From: Cotesia glomerata
Lineage: Eukaryota; Arthropoda; Insecta; Hymenoptera; Braconidae
Assembly (NCBI RefSeq): GCF_020080835.1
Contig: NC_058164.1
Location: 26,451,270 to 26,515,269, forward strand
Direction: 5' to 3'
Length of the DNA: 64,000 bases
This document shows, in pieces, positions 1 to 14,901 of this stretch (positions are counted from its first letter, which is position 1; each line of letters opens with the position of its first letter). The notes beneath the pieces are model-generated. The model was not told where the DNA came from. It saw nothing but the letters and a program-made list of their open reading frames with translations, and ran no database searches. Position numbers and translations under genes: made by a program.

Positions 1-586
1 ACATAATGAAATCATGTTGCATCAACATGATTTGTCATGTTGCATCAACATGATTTGTCATGTTGCATCAACATGATTTGTCATGTTGCATCAACATGAT
101 TTGTCATGTTGCATCAACATTATTTGTCATGTTGTATCAACATTATTTGTCATGTTTCTGCTACATGACAATCATGTTGTGGTAGCATGATTTGTCATGT
201 TTCGGCTACATGACAATTATGTTGCGGTAGCATGAGAAAAATCATGTGGCAGCAACATGATTTGTCATGTTTCGGCTACATGACAATCATGTTGTGGTAA
301 TATGAGAAATATCATGTGGCAGCAACATGATAGACTATTATACACTAATATTACATACAATATTATAAATCTTTAGTTGTTGCAGCTTAATTTTATGCTA
401 TTAAGGCTACATGAAAATCATGTTGCTGCTACATGATTTTTCTCATGCTATCGCAACATGATTGTCATGTAGCCGAAACATAAAAATCATGTTGCTGCCA
501 CATGATTTTTCTTATACTACCGCAACAGGATTGTCATGTAGCCGAAACATGACAAATCATGTGGCTTCAACATGATTTCATTATGT
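1..586. repeat. Foldback element: long terminal inverted repeats made of short tandem palindromes
   Basis: Bases 1-19 (ACATAATGAAATCATGTTG) recur inverted at 568-586. Between them, variants of TCATGTTGCATCAACATGAT are stacked: about six direct 23-bp copies at 12-150, then related units to about 330. The inverted counterpart fills about 405-586. A short AT-rich centre (about 331-400) separates the arms. The structure resembles foldback transposons. No protein is encoded. The left end touches the window edge, so it may extend further. Confidence 0.7.
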
Positions 587-1105
587 TCATTTACCAAGAC
601 TGCATCATGTTGCATTTACTATTTATTTTTTTCCGTGTATGCTCATCCAGCAAGTGCCTAATTTATTATTAACAGTCTGCTGCTAATAAGTTAATAATTG
701 TTGTGCATAGTAATAGCAACAGCAATAACAATAACAATAGAAGCTGCTCGCATTATCATATTGATGTGAATTAATTACGAATGTTAAGTGATAGTTTGTG
801 ATACGGTTGCTGGGACTAGGGTGCACTACTGGGTGATGGGTATCAGTGGATAGCGTAAATCAAATGGACGCTACGCGTGCACTTGACTAGAACACATATT
901 ATATTGTAGTGCCATGGAGGTGGATGAGGTGCTGCTTTAACAGAACGAGGAGGAGGATTCAAAATTCTATATATAGCGGCCGTGACTCATTTGCCGTATT
1001 CCGCCATCAACACTGTCATCAGTGATTCCCAACCACCTTTCATTTCCAGAACTAGCACTTTTTATAATTTTAAATTGTTCTTTAATTAATTGAAAACGCA
1101 AGGCA

Positions 1106-1700
1106 CCCTAGTAGAAATTCAATCAAGTATATGGCCGGTAACTTGCTAGTTTAACTAGACTTAAGCTAGAAACTGGCTAGTATAATATCCAGTTACTGTC
1201 TAGTTACTGGCCAGTTTTACTAGACATCAAATAAAACATGGCGACACTTGTAGGATTTTAGGTTACTTAAAATTAAATGTGGATAAGTTTGTTACAATTC
1301 AAAATTATAGTAATAATAATAAAAATAGTAGTAATTAATAAACGGAATAATTATAAAATTTTTAATAATTTATCTCGATGACAGTCTGGAGTATTTGTTT
1401 TGATTGATGCCCACAACCGTAATTTGGTTATTATGTCGATTTTTTTCATTTTATCTATTTTTTCATATATATAACTGTTTCTTAATATTTACTAAAGATA
1501 ATTCAACTTACAGGTTAAAGTGAAAAAATAAACATACACACACTGGTATAAGTAGAACATCGGTGTGACCAATGTTTACGATTTAGTTGTAGGTGGCGCA
1601 ATTTCTAGTTTTTACCTAGTTTCGCTGGCCAGTTACTAGATATCATCGCTAGCCAGATACTAGATTTAATCGAGTCAAAAATTGATCATTTCTACTAGGG
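1106..1700. mobile_element. MITE-like element with TIR CCCTAGTAGAAAT
   Basis: CCCTAGTAGAAAT at 1106-1118 is inverted at 1688-1700 (ATTTCTACTAGGG). Both ends also hold several CTAGTTACTGG-like subterminal repeats (1140-1220 and 1605-1665). At about 595 bp with no open frame it is probably a non-autonomous DNA transposon. Superfamily and target duplication were not resolved. Confidence 0.6.
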
Positions 1701-1776
1701 CAGGTTAGTTGTTAAAAATGAAGATGACTCCTGGAACTAATCTAACCTATCTCGATAGAAAGAAAGAAAGACTTAC

Positions 1777-1907
1777 CATGGGGTCGTGTGCTATGTGCAT
1801 AGGGTAGGCAGGTTGTGCCAGGTGTGGAGGAGCATATCCGCTGTATGGCGGCTGAACTCCGCTTCCATTCCAAGGATCCCCTGGACCCGTTCCCGCGGAA
1901 TTTCCAT
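1777..1907 (-). CDS. da: da exon 9, continues towards the bHLH
   Basis: Acceptor AATTTTTAG and donor ATG|GTAAGT bound 131 nt. Phase 1 completes Asp286, then GNSAGTGPGDPWNGSG and a Tyr/Pro/His-rich end (YSGYAPPHLAQPAYPMH). GDPWNG parallels SDPWSSS of TCF4. The next exon was not found to its left, so the gene leaves the window in phase 0. Confidence 0.8.
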
Positions 1908-4900
1908 CTAAAAATTCAGAACCCGTGAGTAGATATGGACAGATAGATAGCTTTATTTGATCTTGGAGCCATAGCTCCCTCAAGACCATCATATATAAAT
2001 TCTAAATACTAAGCTCAAGTACAAAACCAAAATTTATCACAACATAAATTAATCTGACGAAAATTAATCATCATTTCGACGTTCTAATTAGCTAATTGTC
2101 TAACTCCATTTTAGAGAATCTTCTATTTGTACGAAAAAAACAATTAGTTCAAAATTTATTATCATTTTAAAAAACCATTTAATATCATTAATATCTAATA
2201 AAGGTATAATATTTTAGTTTGAATCATTCAAATAATTTATAATTCGACTATTGCTACATCAAAATGTTAAAAAATCACCCTCTAAAAAATAAGGAGAGAC
2301 AAATTGCTAATTAGACTGTCGATTTACAAAAATGCTTATATACCTTCAACAATAAAATGGCCTTTTGATCATGATTTTTGTGTGTGTGAGAAAATATTGC
2401 TAGGATAAAATGTTGCATAAGAAATTTTTGCTGAGAAATTTTGTCGTAGTTAATTATTGCATGAGAAATAAAAGACGGTCACCATAAATATATATTTGAT
2501 ACAATATAGACGGAAAACAGAAAACTAGAAAAATTACAGTTTCAAATTGTAATTATTACAGATTTTATAAGAATTACAATGTAGAATGTAATATTTACAT
2601 TGAAAGCTCTGAAAATTAATATTCAAAGTTTGAATTTAGAAAAATGTTATTTCAAACTGTAATTTTTCTAGTTTTTAATACGACAGGACACTTATTGCTA
2701 TTTATAATGTAATTTTTCGAGTTTTTTTCTTTTTTTGTAGTAGTCCAATGTTTAAAATCTTATAATTTATAGAAATAATCTTCAAAAATAATAATAAATA
2801 ATCATCAATCATCAAAGAACCATCATATTCAAGTAACAGCCATAAAATTCATATTTAAATATGAGTTAATGGTATCACAATTATGCGTTTTACAAAAACA
2901 GTATTTTTAAATTATGAATAGATATTTACTGAGTTTCTTAATATAATGGTTGTCATTTGTCTGACTTTCCTCTATATTAAAACAGATAAATTGAAAATAA
3001 GTGTAAAGTTAACTATCGAATTATCGCAAAAATATGGTCCCCGATTCCTTATTGGTTGAAAAGTTAAGCGCGCAATTTAAATTCCTCGTATTTAAATATT
3101 GTAAAACGATGAAATTTTTCGGAGCTAACTTTGATACACAAATGTTAACCTTAAATGTAAGATTTTTAATTTATTTTTGTTAATCTGATCATATTGTTTA
3201 ATAATTTGTTTGATGAAGTTGTGAAATACAACGAAAAGTTGCAAAATTTAAAAATCTAGCACTGAATATTTATTTCCCGTCCAAGTTCTTGAGAATTATA
3301 CTATCATATTAGTATTATAAACATTTTTTATCCTTAAAACTGAAGGTACAATTCGAAATAGCAGAACCCGTGAGTATTTCTTCATTGCACCGAAATTTGT
3401 ATGTCTAAATGATAGAATCAACGAGTTAAAACAATAATCACTTAAAGCAGCACGTGTCGACACGTGGTATACCCAGTATTTGAATGGTATTTACAAACTG
3501 GTAAATTAAGTAATTGGTAACGTGTGCTGGTGTAGCTGATAAAGAAAAAGTAACGGGTGGTTGAGCTTGGGCCATTATTTCTCTTTGAAACAACAGCAAT
3601 AAGCTTTAACGTATTTCTTGATACTTTGCTTTATGTAATTTCGTGCCGGACCAACTCGCCTAAAGTTGCGCTATTTTTTAACACAAACTCTGATAAAACT
3701 TTGTTTCTTTTTCTTGCTGATACTAAAGAAATTTATCATAAGACTACTCTTGGCAATGCAAGGTTGTTTAATGGGTTTATATAGTTCTTACCGATATAGT
3801 AGGGCTCCGCGTAGAGGGTGGTTGCCTTCGGCGAAGTGTACCTTGGAGAGTCCTGGCCGAATTCGTCTGAGCCGTACTGAAACAAAGATAAGTTAGATTA
3901 GATTAGATTAGATCAGGAAGATGATTTGGTCTAACATAAATTTGGTATGGATTAGTACCATCTTAAAATTGGCATAATCGGAATGGCAGACAAACATAAT
4001 TAACGGAATATGGTAAACAGAGACGTATGGTAAATTATTCTCAAGTTAAAGACGTTTCTTATTCAGTGCTCGAGTGTTGTATTATATCTATAAGCTGGGC
4101 TCAAAGTTTGCCCCGTTCACTTGTTCTGTTTCACTTGTTCGCAATCTAGCTTTGTCTTGAGCTTCCTTCCTCGAACCCGGAATCCCGAAAGACTACTAGC
4201 TCCTTCTGAACACTAAGTCGTTGAGAAAAGTAAACGGTGGTGTGAGAGCCAAGACTAACGCGAGGACGATGACGATGCCATTCCGGCACTCGAGAATTTA
4301 ACGGGTTCTCGGGCCATGAAAGAATCGTCGAACTTATACGTTTAGAGTTCCTGGCGAGAATCCACTAAAATTGAAGACTGAGGGAAACTTCCCTCAAGAC
4401 AGTTTACCCTTTTGGAATTCAAACTACTTTGCTCGTTCCTCCACTCACTGCACTAGTTTTAATGTCAATTTATCTTTTTTTTTTTTTTTTTTTTGTCAAG
4501 CTATAAGCTATAAGCTTGTATCGTTAAATCGATAAATAATTAAACTGTCATTACGCAAAGTTATCCTTGGGTAAAAGTAGCGAGGGACACAACCGCGTGG
4601 ATGAAGATCGACTGCGGCCATATTTTTGACGATACACCACGCCAAGCGCAAGACGTCGCTTCTGGGGGAAAAAGTGGGGGCTAGTTCTTGACCAATGGGA
4701 TTCTTGATCATCGGTATAATAATTCTACAATGTAATCTAGTGAATAAACCTAATAAGTGTTTTAGTGTGTGTAAAAATGTAGTTATCTTTAAAGAATTTA
4801 CAGAAACAACTATACAAACAAATTTCTTCGATACAAAGTACTTGCGATAAGCCTGTTAATAAATCTTTGCGTAAATATAAAGCATAATTTATAACAAAAT

Positions 4901-7900
4901 GTTAGTTAAGAACGTACAAAGATATCTCGAGCTATTAATTCAAATGAATTGCTTCCAAGTGATCTCCATCTCCTATTGCATTTCGTTAAGCTAACTTCTA
5001 TCACTTGTATCTCTGATCCTCTATATTCGCACTTAGTTGCGGTGAAGCTCTATCTGCTTGCTCTATATTGCTAGATCGCCCTGAATTTCCAACGCGGAAG
5101 TTCAACAGATAAATGACGGAAAAAAAAAATCAGATAACTGACTCCCGAGTTAGAATTCGGCCCTGAAGAGATAATTCCCAATGAGGTCTCGATAAACAAA
5201 CAGTTATCGGACAGAACAAAGGAATTGTTATTTGTAAATTTGTTGTAAACCAGATTACCCTTTGTTCGCTGGAAATCGAGGGAGGAATTGACAAAAAATA
5301 GATAATACGTGACAGGCTGGACGATATTTCATATTTTATGTTCCTTTTAGAAGCAAACCAATAATAAAAATGTACAGCAAGTGGATCAGAAATCTTAATA
5401 TCTTCGCGCTGTCCATTTCTAACCGCGTCAGCATTTCCAAGCAATATAAAAATGTCTGGATTGATTTAGCTGTAGCTTGCGCCAAAAAATGGATAAATTT
5501 ACAATATTAATAACACACGGGGACCCTGATGACTATTAATAACAATTATTGTCCAGGTGTCCTCGTGGGAACCCTCATAGTTGCGTCTATTACTATCGTC
5601 CGATCGTTCGAATATTAAATGTATGTTGTTATTAAATGATCTCAGGACATAGGACATGTAAGACAGGTGTCCTGGTTACTTATGCGGGTATGAACTTGCG
5701 GCAATTAACTTGAGAGAATTTGTTAAGAAAAGAGTCTTTGTTGGGAACAAACCGTGGAATAACGTGCAAGTTGTACCAACATTTGATGCAATAAATTATA
5801 GACCACAAAGCATCGGTGACAATAAAGGAAATGAACGCTTCCGTTGGTTGTTAATATGCTGATACTAATAGAAGTAGTGTTGTTAATGGATAATGGAGAA
5901 ACTAATGTGTTACAGAAGGACAAGGAGGATAATAATGCTTATAATAAATGATGTTTGTGTAATTAAAGGTTGTATTAAAACAACAATCCCAGCAGAACTT
6001 ACAGAAGGATATTTGAGAAGCTAAAAGTAAATTTAAAAGAATAATAATAATCTATATTGTTTTAAGAGATTGAATTTCGTAGAGACACTCCCCTCTCCTT
6101 CCCCAGTTTTAGCTTCAGGCTCCTATCCAGACGTTCTCATGCTAAACTGATGGTAATCAAAACATTGATGATGCTATTGCTTCAACGGTTTATAAATGTT
6201 TTTAAAACAAATCCCGGTTAGAGAAGTTGTGACTGTACAATATTTAATTTAAGTATTTGGTATCAATGACACCCAATACGCCACTGGATCCTGTTGCTAA
6301 ACTAGATATTATAATTATAAATATGATAAAAGAGCTAAATTCTAAAACAAAGAGATTAAGTGGTTACAATATTTAAAAGTCGGCTAATTTTAGAGGTGGA
6401 CTTTTGTTGGCAGGGTCTCAGAGAAGCTCACAGCGGTCACTGGCATCGGAAGGAACCGCCGGAAGCTCAAGAATGTGGATAAAAAGTTAGTATCAATAAA
6501 TTAGCACCTTGGGTTAGCGTTTTGTTGTTTGTGGTGCTTGTCACGGCGCATCCAGGTGTGCATATACAATTCCGTGGACGTTGATCGGGCGTATAAATGT
6601 CATCGCCTACATTATTTATCAGATCGTTTGGCTGTATTGAGTTTTGCTGATGCGTTTATGAGTGTAAGTGAGTTAACGATAGTACCTTTCAGTCACATCC
6701 ACACGCTAGACATATAACCGACAATTAGCGAGCAATAATCTACGTGATCGGTATGACAATGATACTAATTAATTTGTTGATCGGATGACATTTATAAACG
6801 ATCATTTAGACGTTTTAGGTGTGTCACGTTAAGAATAAATGATTAATATAATATACAACGTATATATATTAGATATCATTTTTAGGTTGTTAAATACAAC
6901 ACAGCAGTGTTGTAATTTAAACAAGTTGTTTCTAAGGAAAAACTAGTATTTCATAATTGTAATTGCTCCGGTTGACGTTCTAGCCACTGGATAATCAGAT
7001 TCTAATCAGTATAATTGTTCACAGATCAATTATAGTCTGATGAAACGAATTATTTCGAGAAAGAGGCTTTTGCTATCAATCCTGACTCTTCAGTCCTCTA
7101 GTTAGAAGATAAACTAAATAAATAACCGCGAATTCCAGCAGTTTGAGATTCTCCCGGCGAGATTCCTGGCTAGGCGTTTATTAGTCTTATGGTTTGAGAC
7201 TTTATCTAGAGGGCTGGGCATTTTCCAGGATTTATTATATTCCTAATAGCCTTAATTGGTGCAATTACTGGCGAAGGACGTTCCACCTTCTACAAAACTA
7301 CAAGTCTTTCTTAAACACTTAACACCACTGTCTTTTTATCAATCCCCAAGCAACATTAACCGCTTTTTCTTCGAAACCTTTGTTTAATTATCTTAAAAAA
7401 GACAATTTATGGATTAACTAAATCGTAATTATATAAATGATATCCCGGATACACAACCACACCCTAGAGCTACTAGTTATTAATTATTTCTCGCTCAAGC
7501 CTTTTTTCCTTCAAAGCTAAACGATTTTATAAATTAAACGGATTTAACGATCTTGTAAACCAATTACTGTAATACCGCTAAACAGAATTAGGAATGATCC
7601 AGCCTCCAATTCACACCAATTTCTTGTATTTCCAGAGAGAGAGAGAGAGAGATTCTTATCTTGGACGGATCCACCCTCCAATTTATAGTTTCAAATGATT
7701 CAAAGCACGTACGGTTAATCTAATTAGTATGTAGCACGATGGCTGGGTGTTAGATGAAACTTGCAGTTGCATACCAAAGCTAGGATCCAGCTCGAGTACT
7801 AAGAAAACAGTATTCGAACAATACAGAAGCTATAATTGTGTTTTTTTTTTTTTTTTATAGTTACCCCGCTCTCCTGACCGCACTTCCAGTAATTTGGAGA

Positions 7901-10900
7901 AGGAACACCATTGGCGAATCCCCGAGGACTCGGTGTCATCCTGGACTTGCTGGTGTAACCGTTGAATCGATGGGTATCAACACCAAAATCACTCAGTTTG
8001 AAACTCTGGTGGTTCATCTTGAAGTTTGGGTCCTGCTTGAAGCTTCTGTCCATTTTAATATTCACCGTGAATGAACGGCAACGGCATGAGGAATGCCGAT
8101 CAATTGGTTTAATAAAAAAAGCATAACACTACAAGTTGTAGGCAGCTTTCCCAGTCCTAGGACGGAGGAATGCGTCGGCTTCGGCACGAACGTGGCACGA
8201 GCGATCAAATGAATTATAGGTTGTGTTTTCTGCTGGTGCAATACGTTTGACAATCAATTGATTGCATTGGAGCATTGCCTTGACACCATTAAAGCTGCCA
8301 GTAGATCTCTAATTTCTTCAATAATGTCTAATGTGCAATTTATAATGTATACACCCTTTTAGCATCTATTCATCACTTTATATATACATATATACGTAAC
8401 ATCCAACACTGTGTTTGTTGTTTAATGAAACCACTGTACGAAAGATGAGAGACAGGAGATAAAAAACGATTAAACTATCACGAACATTAGACGCATGAGT
8501 TGACAAGCCAGCGAATTAGAAGGTAACGGGCAGCTGGCTCGTCGCTGGTACTGAGGCGACTGGTTTTGTTACTCGGATACTTGGCTTTGGCTAACTCTTA
8601 ACTCTGCTGTTGTATAAAGAGACTGCTGAAGCTTGTTGGGGTCCAAGCGGCTCTCCCACCAGTTTCCTCTCTCTCTCTTTTTCTCTTTTATATCATTGCT
8701 CGCAAGTATACCCACAGATTCATCTTAGACTACAGCGTCTAATGTATAATATCATCCAGAGTGAGACTGAAACACTCTCCGTTGGTAGACAAAGAAATTT
8801 TCTTATTGCGGAACTTAATATTTATTATCTTACAATATGAATTATCATAAATACATTTATTATGATTTACTATTTCTGCTCCGGCGTATATTGATACTTG
8901 GTTAGATGTCTAGACATCATAAGCCAGCCCCGAAGAAATACGTTTTGTAGTTGTAAGTCTTTTTATTGTTTCTCTGTACTGGTCTTATTGGTAAGATTGT
9001 ACAAAAGACGAACGTGAGCCGGTCAAAAATAAATTCACTTAAAAAATCCAGCACACATATACACATATATAGAAAACACCAGTGGGAGAGTGCCGGCAAA
9101 AACAGCTAAAGCAAAAGCAAAGGAGAAAAACACAGTGGATTATATGTATTTGTACTTAAGCTTTGGTATTTCCGTGCTATTCCTTTAAACCGGGACGTTT
9201 TGTTTGAAGTTGGGGTCGTTAAGTAAACACTAGCATTACGCGTAAGACTTTACCGAGTTGAGTTTAGTTGAGGATTTGTCGAGGACGGAAGCGTGAGAGC
9301 CCTTGATTCTACAGTCTACATCAACACCACTTGACATCAACACACCAAAAAGTCCCTTTTAGCGGACACAATTTTAACGCCAATTGTTAATTATGATTCC
9401 CGAAGAAAGGAAAAATTGCGCAACAGGTCGTAGGATTAAATGACGACGCACGTGCTAAGGACATATTGGGTTGATGGTTTTGCAAGTCCTTTTCGATTTG
9501 TGAATCACCTTATATTTGTCAATAACAGAAACGCTTTGGTCCTTAATACTAAAGGGATTATACAGTGGTGTTCTTGGTGGAACCACTTGCCTGAGAATTT
9601 CATTTGAGAGGTATAAACTAATACTTGAAAGCTATAGTCACAAAGGACTAGTCCCTGGCATACTAAGATCTGTATTATGTAGCTGGGTAAGTGTACGCGA
9701 CGCCCACTGGTAACTTAGAGAACGCAGAACATAGTGAACATAGTCCGAGACTCAACTCAACGTATGAAACTTACCCGGTGAAGGTGTATAACGCTCAGCA
9801 TTAAAGAGAGAAAGCTATTCTGCTTGAGAAGGACGGTAACAAACTGGCCACCAAGGAGGCAAACTGGCCAGACTGCCTGTCGCCGTTCACGTAACACTGC
9901 ACCCAACGGAGGAAAAGAGAAAGAGAGATAGAGAGAGCATTTGATACTAGTCTAATCGATTTTCCTCAAGATGAACAGACATTATGTCATTCTGGTCTTT
10001 AGTTTTCTTGTAATCAAGCCTATTGTCGTCATTTTTGGCAGGACTAAAACCTCCAAGTGTATTATTTATAAACCGTTGTGTAATACATATTTTAACTTGT
10101 ATGACGCTAATTAGAAGTTACAATGTAGTCTTGTTATCTGACGGACTGAAGACGTCATGTAGGTATTAACGACGACGGTCAACCAACAGAATAATTCCGA
10201 CGACAAGAACAAATGGTTACCGTCGAGTTCAACAGTCTCTCTACTCGATAAAGAATTCACCCGGGATTATTTTCTGGTGAGTACCAACTAAATGAGATAC
10301 TCAAGACAAAGGATTATGACGTTATGACTAATGAGGGTAATTGATCATTGTTAGCCCAAGAAATTAAAATAATGCTATTATGGAATGTCGCTAATCAGTC
10401 GGTAAGCTTAAATTTGTTTGCCAGTTCAGATATTTACGCAATTTTTCAGGTAACAACACATTTTACCGGGAAAATGGGATTTGGAGAAAGGGAATGAAAT
10501 ATTCATCGGGAGGTTTAAACACAGTGTCATGTATCACACGCTTTTGTTTTATACATGCATGGACGAATGGGACGCTTATAGATGGCGCGTAATCTCATGC
10601 GTCCAAACGGCGGCCATTGTGTTGGTCTCTAGTTTGTCGCCGTTGGACAGAGCATTTCGTTTGACACTTTTATCACCAGCCTTTTTCCAACAATGCTAAC
10701 CTGTCACACTGTTTCCGTTTATTCAATATTTTCTCTCTTGTTAACTGTCTTTTGTTCTCTTTAGATTACCCATATAAACCGTTAATATTACAAACATCCA
10801 TATATCAATATATACCCAGCGCTCTGATGATTATGCTGCTTTTATAGACACATATCCATAGATATTTTTCGATATACTACAAGCCGTCGACCTTGATACA

Positions 10901-13900
10901 ATACACCGCAGCAATTACAGCCGTTAGACATGGCTTATGGATTATGGGAATATCTATCGGTCTCTTATTGTAAAAGACACCTTATATTATCATTATATTA
11001 TACTATATAAAAGTGTATAAAAGTATTATATGTTTATACGCCCTTCCACACATTCAAGGCCAGATCTTGTTGATGAAACAAGTCACACGCGAGTCATACA
11101 ACACTACTCAATCCTCCTCCTCCTCCTCCTCCTCCTCCTCTTTCTCGAGACTGGTCCGGCGACTTATAATCTCCAGTTTTTCCCAAAGCAGGCAGCAGGC
11201 ATCCCGCCATTTTCGTAGTTTGCGACAACGGCTAATATGGCACTCGAACGATCCAATGAATTTTTCATCGGATACAAGACTAACGACCCTGAAATGTGTA
11301 TAACCGCATCTCTCCAGAGGAACAAGAGATGATTCTGCTTTTTGTCCAGTTTATATTTATATATACATATATATAACCATCCAAAGCAATACTAATGTTA
11401 ACTGCTTTTTCTTCATCGTTTTCATCAATCTTTTTCTTAGCTCTTCTTTTGTACTCGAGTAGTCATATGATGTTGTATAAAATAAAGAGCTTGGACGACT
11501 ACCGAGATAAGAAAAACGTTTTAATTGGTTTTACTCGAAGGTTAAATTGAGGTAAAACAAAAAGCACACTACTCTAGACTTAACTCCAGTAGTTGCGATT
11601 TTTACAAATCAATGACGAAGCACACTGTAATAGCCTCGAAATTTATTCTCACGGAACATAACCTCGGGTATGAACAGCCATTTAGGGAGCTTTGATAAAT
11701 CCTCATTACAGTAAGCCTTGAAAATATGATCTACTATTGTGTGACTAATCAAATTCATTTTTCTATCCCATAAACAATGTATCGTCTTCTAAACCAAGTA
11801 AATAGTTTTGCTTGTCATCCAACACCTCGGTGACATCATCCACCAGCACCATAAGCTACGAGGACTAAACAATAGAGAAAAAATCTCGACAAAGAGGTAA
11901 GGACATTCTTGATGATGCTGCATTCCGGTTACACTTGATCCGCGAGTATCATTTTCAAGAAAACAATTGATCCGCAGCAAGCCCAGAAAACATGATGATT
12001 GAGAGCCACGGTTTAATTGGAAGCGATTAATGAATTTATTGCGACAGACATGACCTTTTCTTCTTTTCTCTTCATCCTTTAGACTATACAGTACTCTCTA
12101 TCTTCTATTTTCTTGATACTCCATCCTTGTTCCTCTATTCCTCTGCTCGGGAACTATCTCACCGGTTTTTACCCGTTTTATCAAAGGGGATGAATCGTTG
12201 GTTTCAGCACCTAGAGGGCGGTGAGTTGTACCAACTTTAGACACATTAAAAATTTAATAACGCGCTTCGCTCGGCTCGCGCTATATAACACCGCTCGGCT
12301 ACTCGTTTCACAAAAGTTGTTACAGCCGTCGAGGGATCTTCGAAACAGAAACAGAGAGCCAGAAACAAAGCTATACCCTTTCTCGGGATAACACCAGTGG
12401 TTATCAAATAACTGTTGGGCTTTAGATTAACACGAAACCCCTTTTAATCCTATACCAGCAATCATAAAAACTAAATTCGTAGCTCATAGTCTATAATTTA
12501 AATGTTATCAATTCTTAAAATGGGTTCGATGTTTTAAACACCATTACAAACTTCTCTATTCCTTAATTTATCTCCGCTATTATTTCTCACATCCAATAAA
12601 TTCGTCTTTTTGTTGATCTTAGCCAGTTTTATGGCTTTCCGATGTTTAATGCTTGAGTAAACGCCCGAGCGAGTACTGGTTAGTGAAATTGAGCATACAT
12701 TCACAAAATATATATCCTTCGATTAATCAAACGCACCTAACTCACTACTAAAACGATTACCACTATTTCTTTCATCAATTATTGATAACCTTGTAATTCA
12801 ACGAATCCAAACAAAAACAAGTTTCTTTTTCTATCTCGGGATGATATTTTAAGAGTTGTTTTTATTTTCGATAAATTTGTCCAAATAAATGTTTAAACAA
12901 AGAAAAATAACTCTGACGGGGTAGTTAGCTTGCGGTAAATGTTTTTGTAGATGCTCAAGAGAAAATAGTAACATGGTAGTTGGTAGGGTCCCTTCCAAAC
13001 AACGAGGGAGTGTGGGTTAGTCGGACATTTTGAGGAGGGTGAGACGATGTCGGGGGTGTATTTACCCCTTGCTCCTCACCCCAATCCGTACAACAGTGAA
13101 ACACTGAGAGAATATACATTGAGCGTTGTAACGTCCCACTGTCAGGGAGTAGCGGACCCTTCTGAGCGGTGAGGGTCTGCCCTATGATTTGTAGCTGCGT
13201 TATAATGCCTGAACTGTACCCCCCGGGTGTATCACCCTCTCCTTTTCGCCCTCGGAACACACACTGTGGCATAATAACGGCTCTGTCTTATCCGAGCATT
13301 GTTCAACTGTGCTCTCTGCTTTGTCTGTGTGTGAATCCGTCGCACTTGCTGGCAATGCCGCACAGAATTATGTCGCTCACCCCCGTGACCGCTGTCCAAA
13401 GTCCAAAGGGGTGTTAGCTAGTCTCTTGCTATTACAATTGTAAACTTCCGATTGTTAAGTGGCTCATTTTGCCAAATATAATTCGGATTTGACAAAAAAA
13501 TAATCGTGAAATAGAAATTGTACTACTATTTTTCTGGTCCCTAGTTTTAGTTTGTGAGGGCGTGGTGCCGATAGTTCGACGCTCGACGTATGTGATCCGT
13601 GCGAAAGATTGCTACACGAAAAACTACTGAAGAAAAGGGAGGTTCGCTTCAGGGCGAAATACTACGCAGTAGATTCAGCCCTCTAGGGGTGAGTGTGTTC
13701 ATCCCTTTTTTGTCAGAGCCTGAGGGTTCTTCGCGTCACCTACGCATTAAGCGTTTCAATTATTTGATCGCCCGATAGAATTATACGCGTCGGGCTGGAT
13801 TTGCTCCGAGCATAAACTCTAAAGAGAAGCTTTTTTCGTCTTATATTATTCTCGAGGGGGAGCCAACAATAGACCTCGTCGAGATTATTCAGAGCTGAAA

Positions 13901-14870
13901 ATTATCCTCTTTCTTATGCAACAAATTCAATCAGATAAACATATTTTATTGTTTGTTAGAGTTTGAGGATCACTAAATCCAGTCCGATTTGTTATTTGAT
14001 ATGTGTAAGGTTAACAAACTGACTTATTGCTTTTTTATCGTAAGTAGGGGTGCAAAGAGTAATTCTAAGTAAGGTTTTTTGGGTGGAAAATGAGCAAAAG
14101 GAAGGTTTTGACGATAAGTGGGAATATGGAAGCAATATTTGTTGAATTTATTTATGAATCTTGACATTTTCAAATATTCTATTACTTCAGCCACGATAAG
14201 TTCATGACAGCCACAAAAATACAATAAATCAACGAGTATATCGTGTTTATAAAATCATAAGTATATTTACGAGGTTTGTAATGTAATGTAGGATATTTAT
14301 TACTGTATTATATGTGCAGAATGAGAATAATGGGGGTGGCGCCACTGTGGTTGTCTGTCAGAATACTAGCTTCGATACAGATAAAGAGGGAAGGTTAGTT
14401 ATATTCTCAGTGGAAATAGTGCGCAGCTTTGTGCGGTTAATCACTGAGAACGGCTGTCACTCACTAGGATATATTGATATCTTGATGTTTCAACGTGATC
14501 CATCGAGCATGTAATAAACTTTATTTTTATTTCCAATATTTTTATCATATACTGTATAGTGAATTTTATTTTCCAAGCCCATAAAAGCTTTTAGTTTTAT
14601 TTTCCACCGGATATTCCTCCGGGAATTAATTAAAATTTATTTAAATTGAAAAGTCGGATTTAATATATAAAAAAAAAAAAAAAAAAAAAGTCACGGTAAT
14701 AACTAATTGTAACTCAGAGGGTTTTAATGATGAGATAAAAAAATAGACTTGAGGATAAATTTTACAAAAGCTGGATAAGAATTTGAAAGACACTGAAACT
14801 TACTTAGCGGACTTTTGGAGTTAAGGGTGCACCGGAATAAAAGCATCGGAGGATATGGAGAAATAAGAAG

Positions 14871-14901
<31 letters not shown>

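Noticed and set aside
12..170. CRISPR-like appearance of short regular repeats
   Set aside because: Repeats are contiguous without spacers, palindromic, and the DNA is eukaryotic.
3893..3913. Telomere-like repeat
   Set aside because: The unit is TTAGA, not TTAGG, and only about four copies exist.
4150..4200. tRNA-like T-loop (GGGTTCGAGG on the minus strand)
   Set aside because: No acceptor, D or anticodon arm can be paired around it.
9775..9819. Possible extra 45-nt da exon (acceptor CAG, donor GTAAG, phase 0)
   Set aside because: It would encode a hydrophobic peptide unlike E-proteins; the splice-site match is compatible with chance in a 14-kb intron.
12955..13417. Overlapping plus and minus open frames in da intron 6
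   Set aside because: GC-richer island with no codon or domain signal and no matching splice phases for da.
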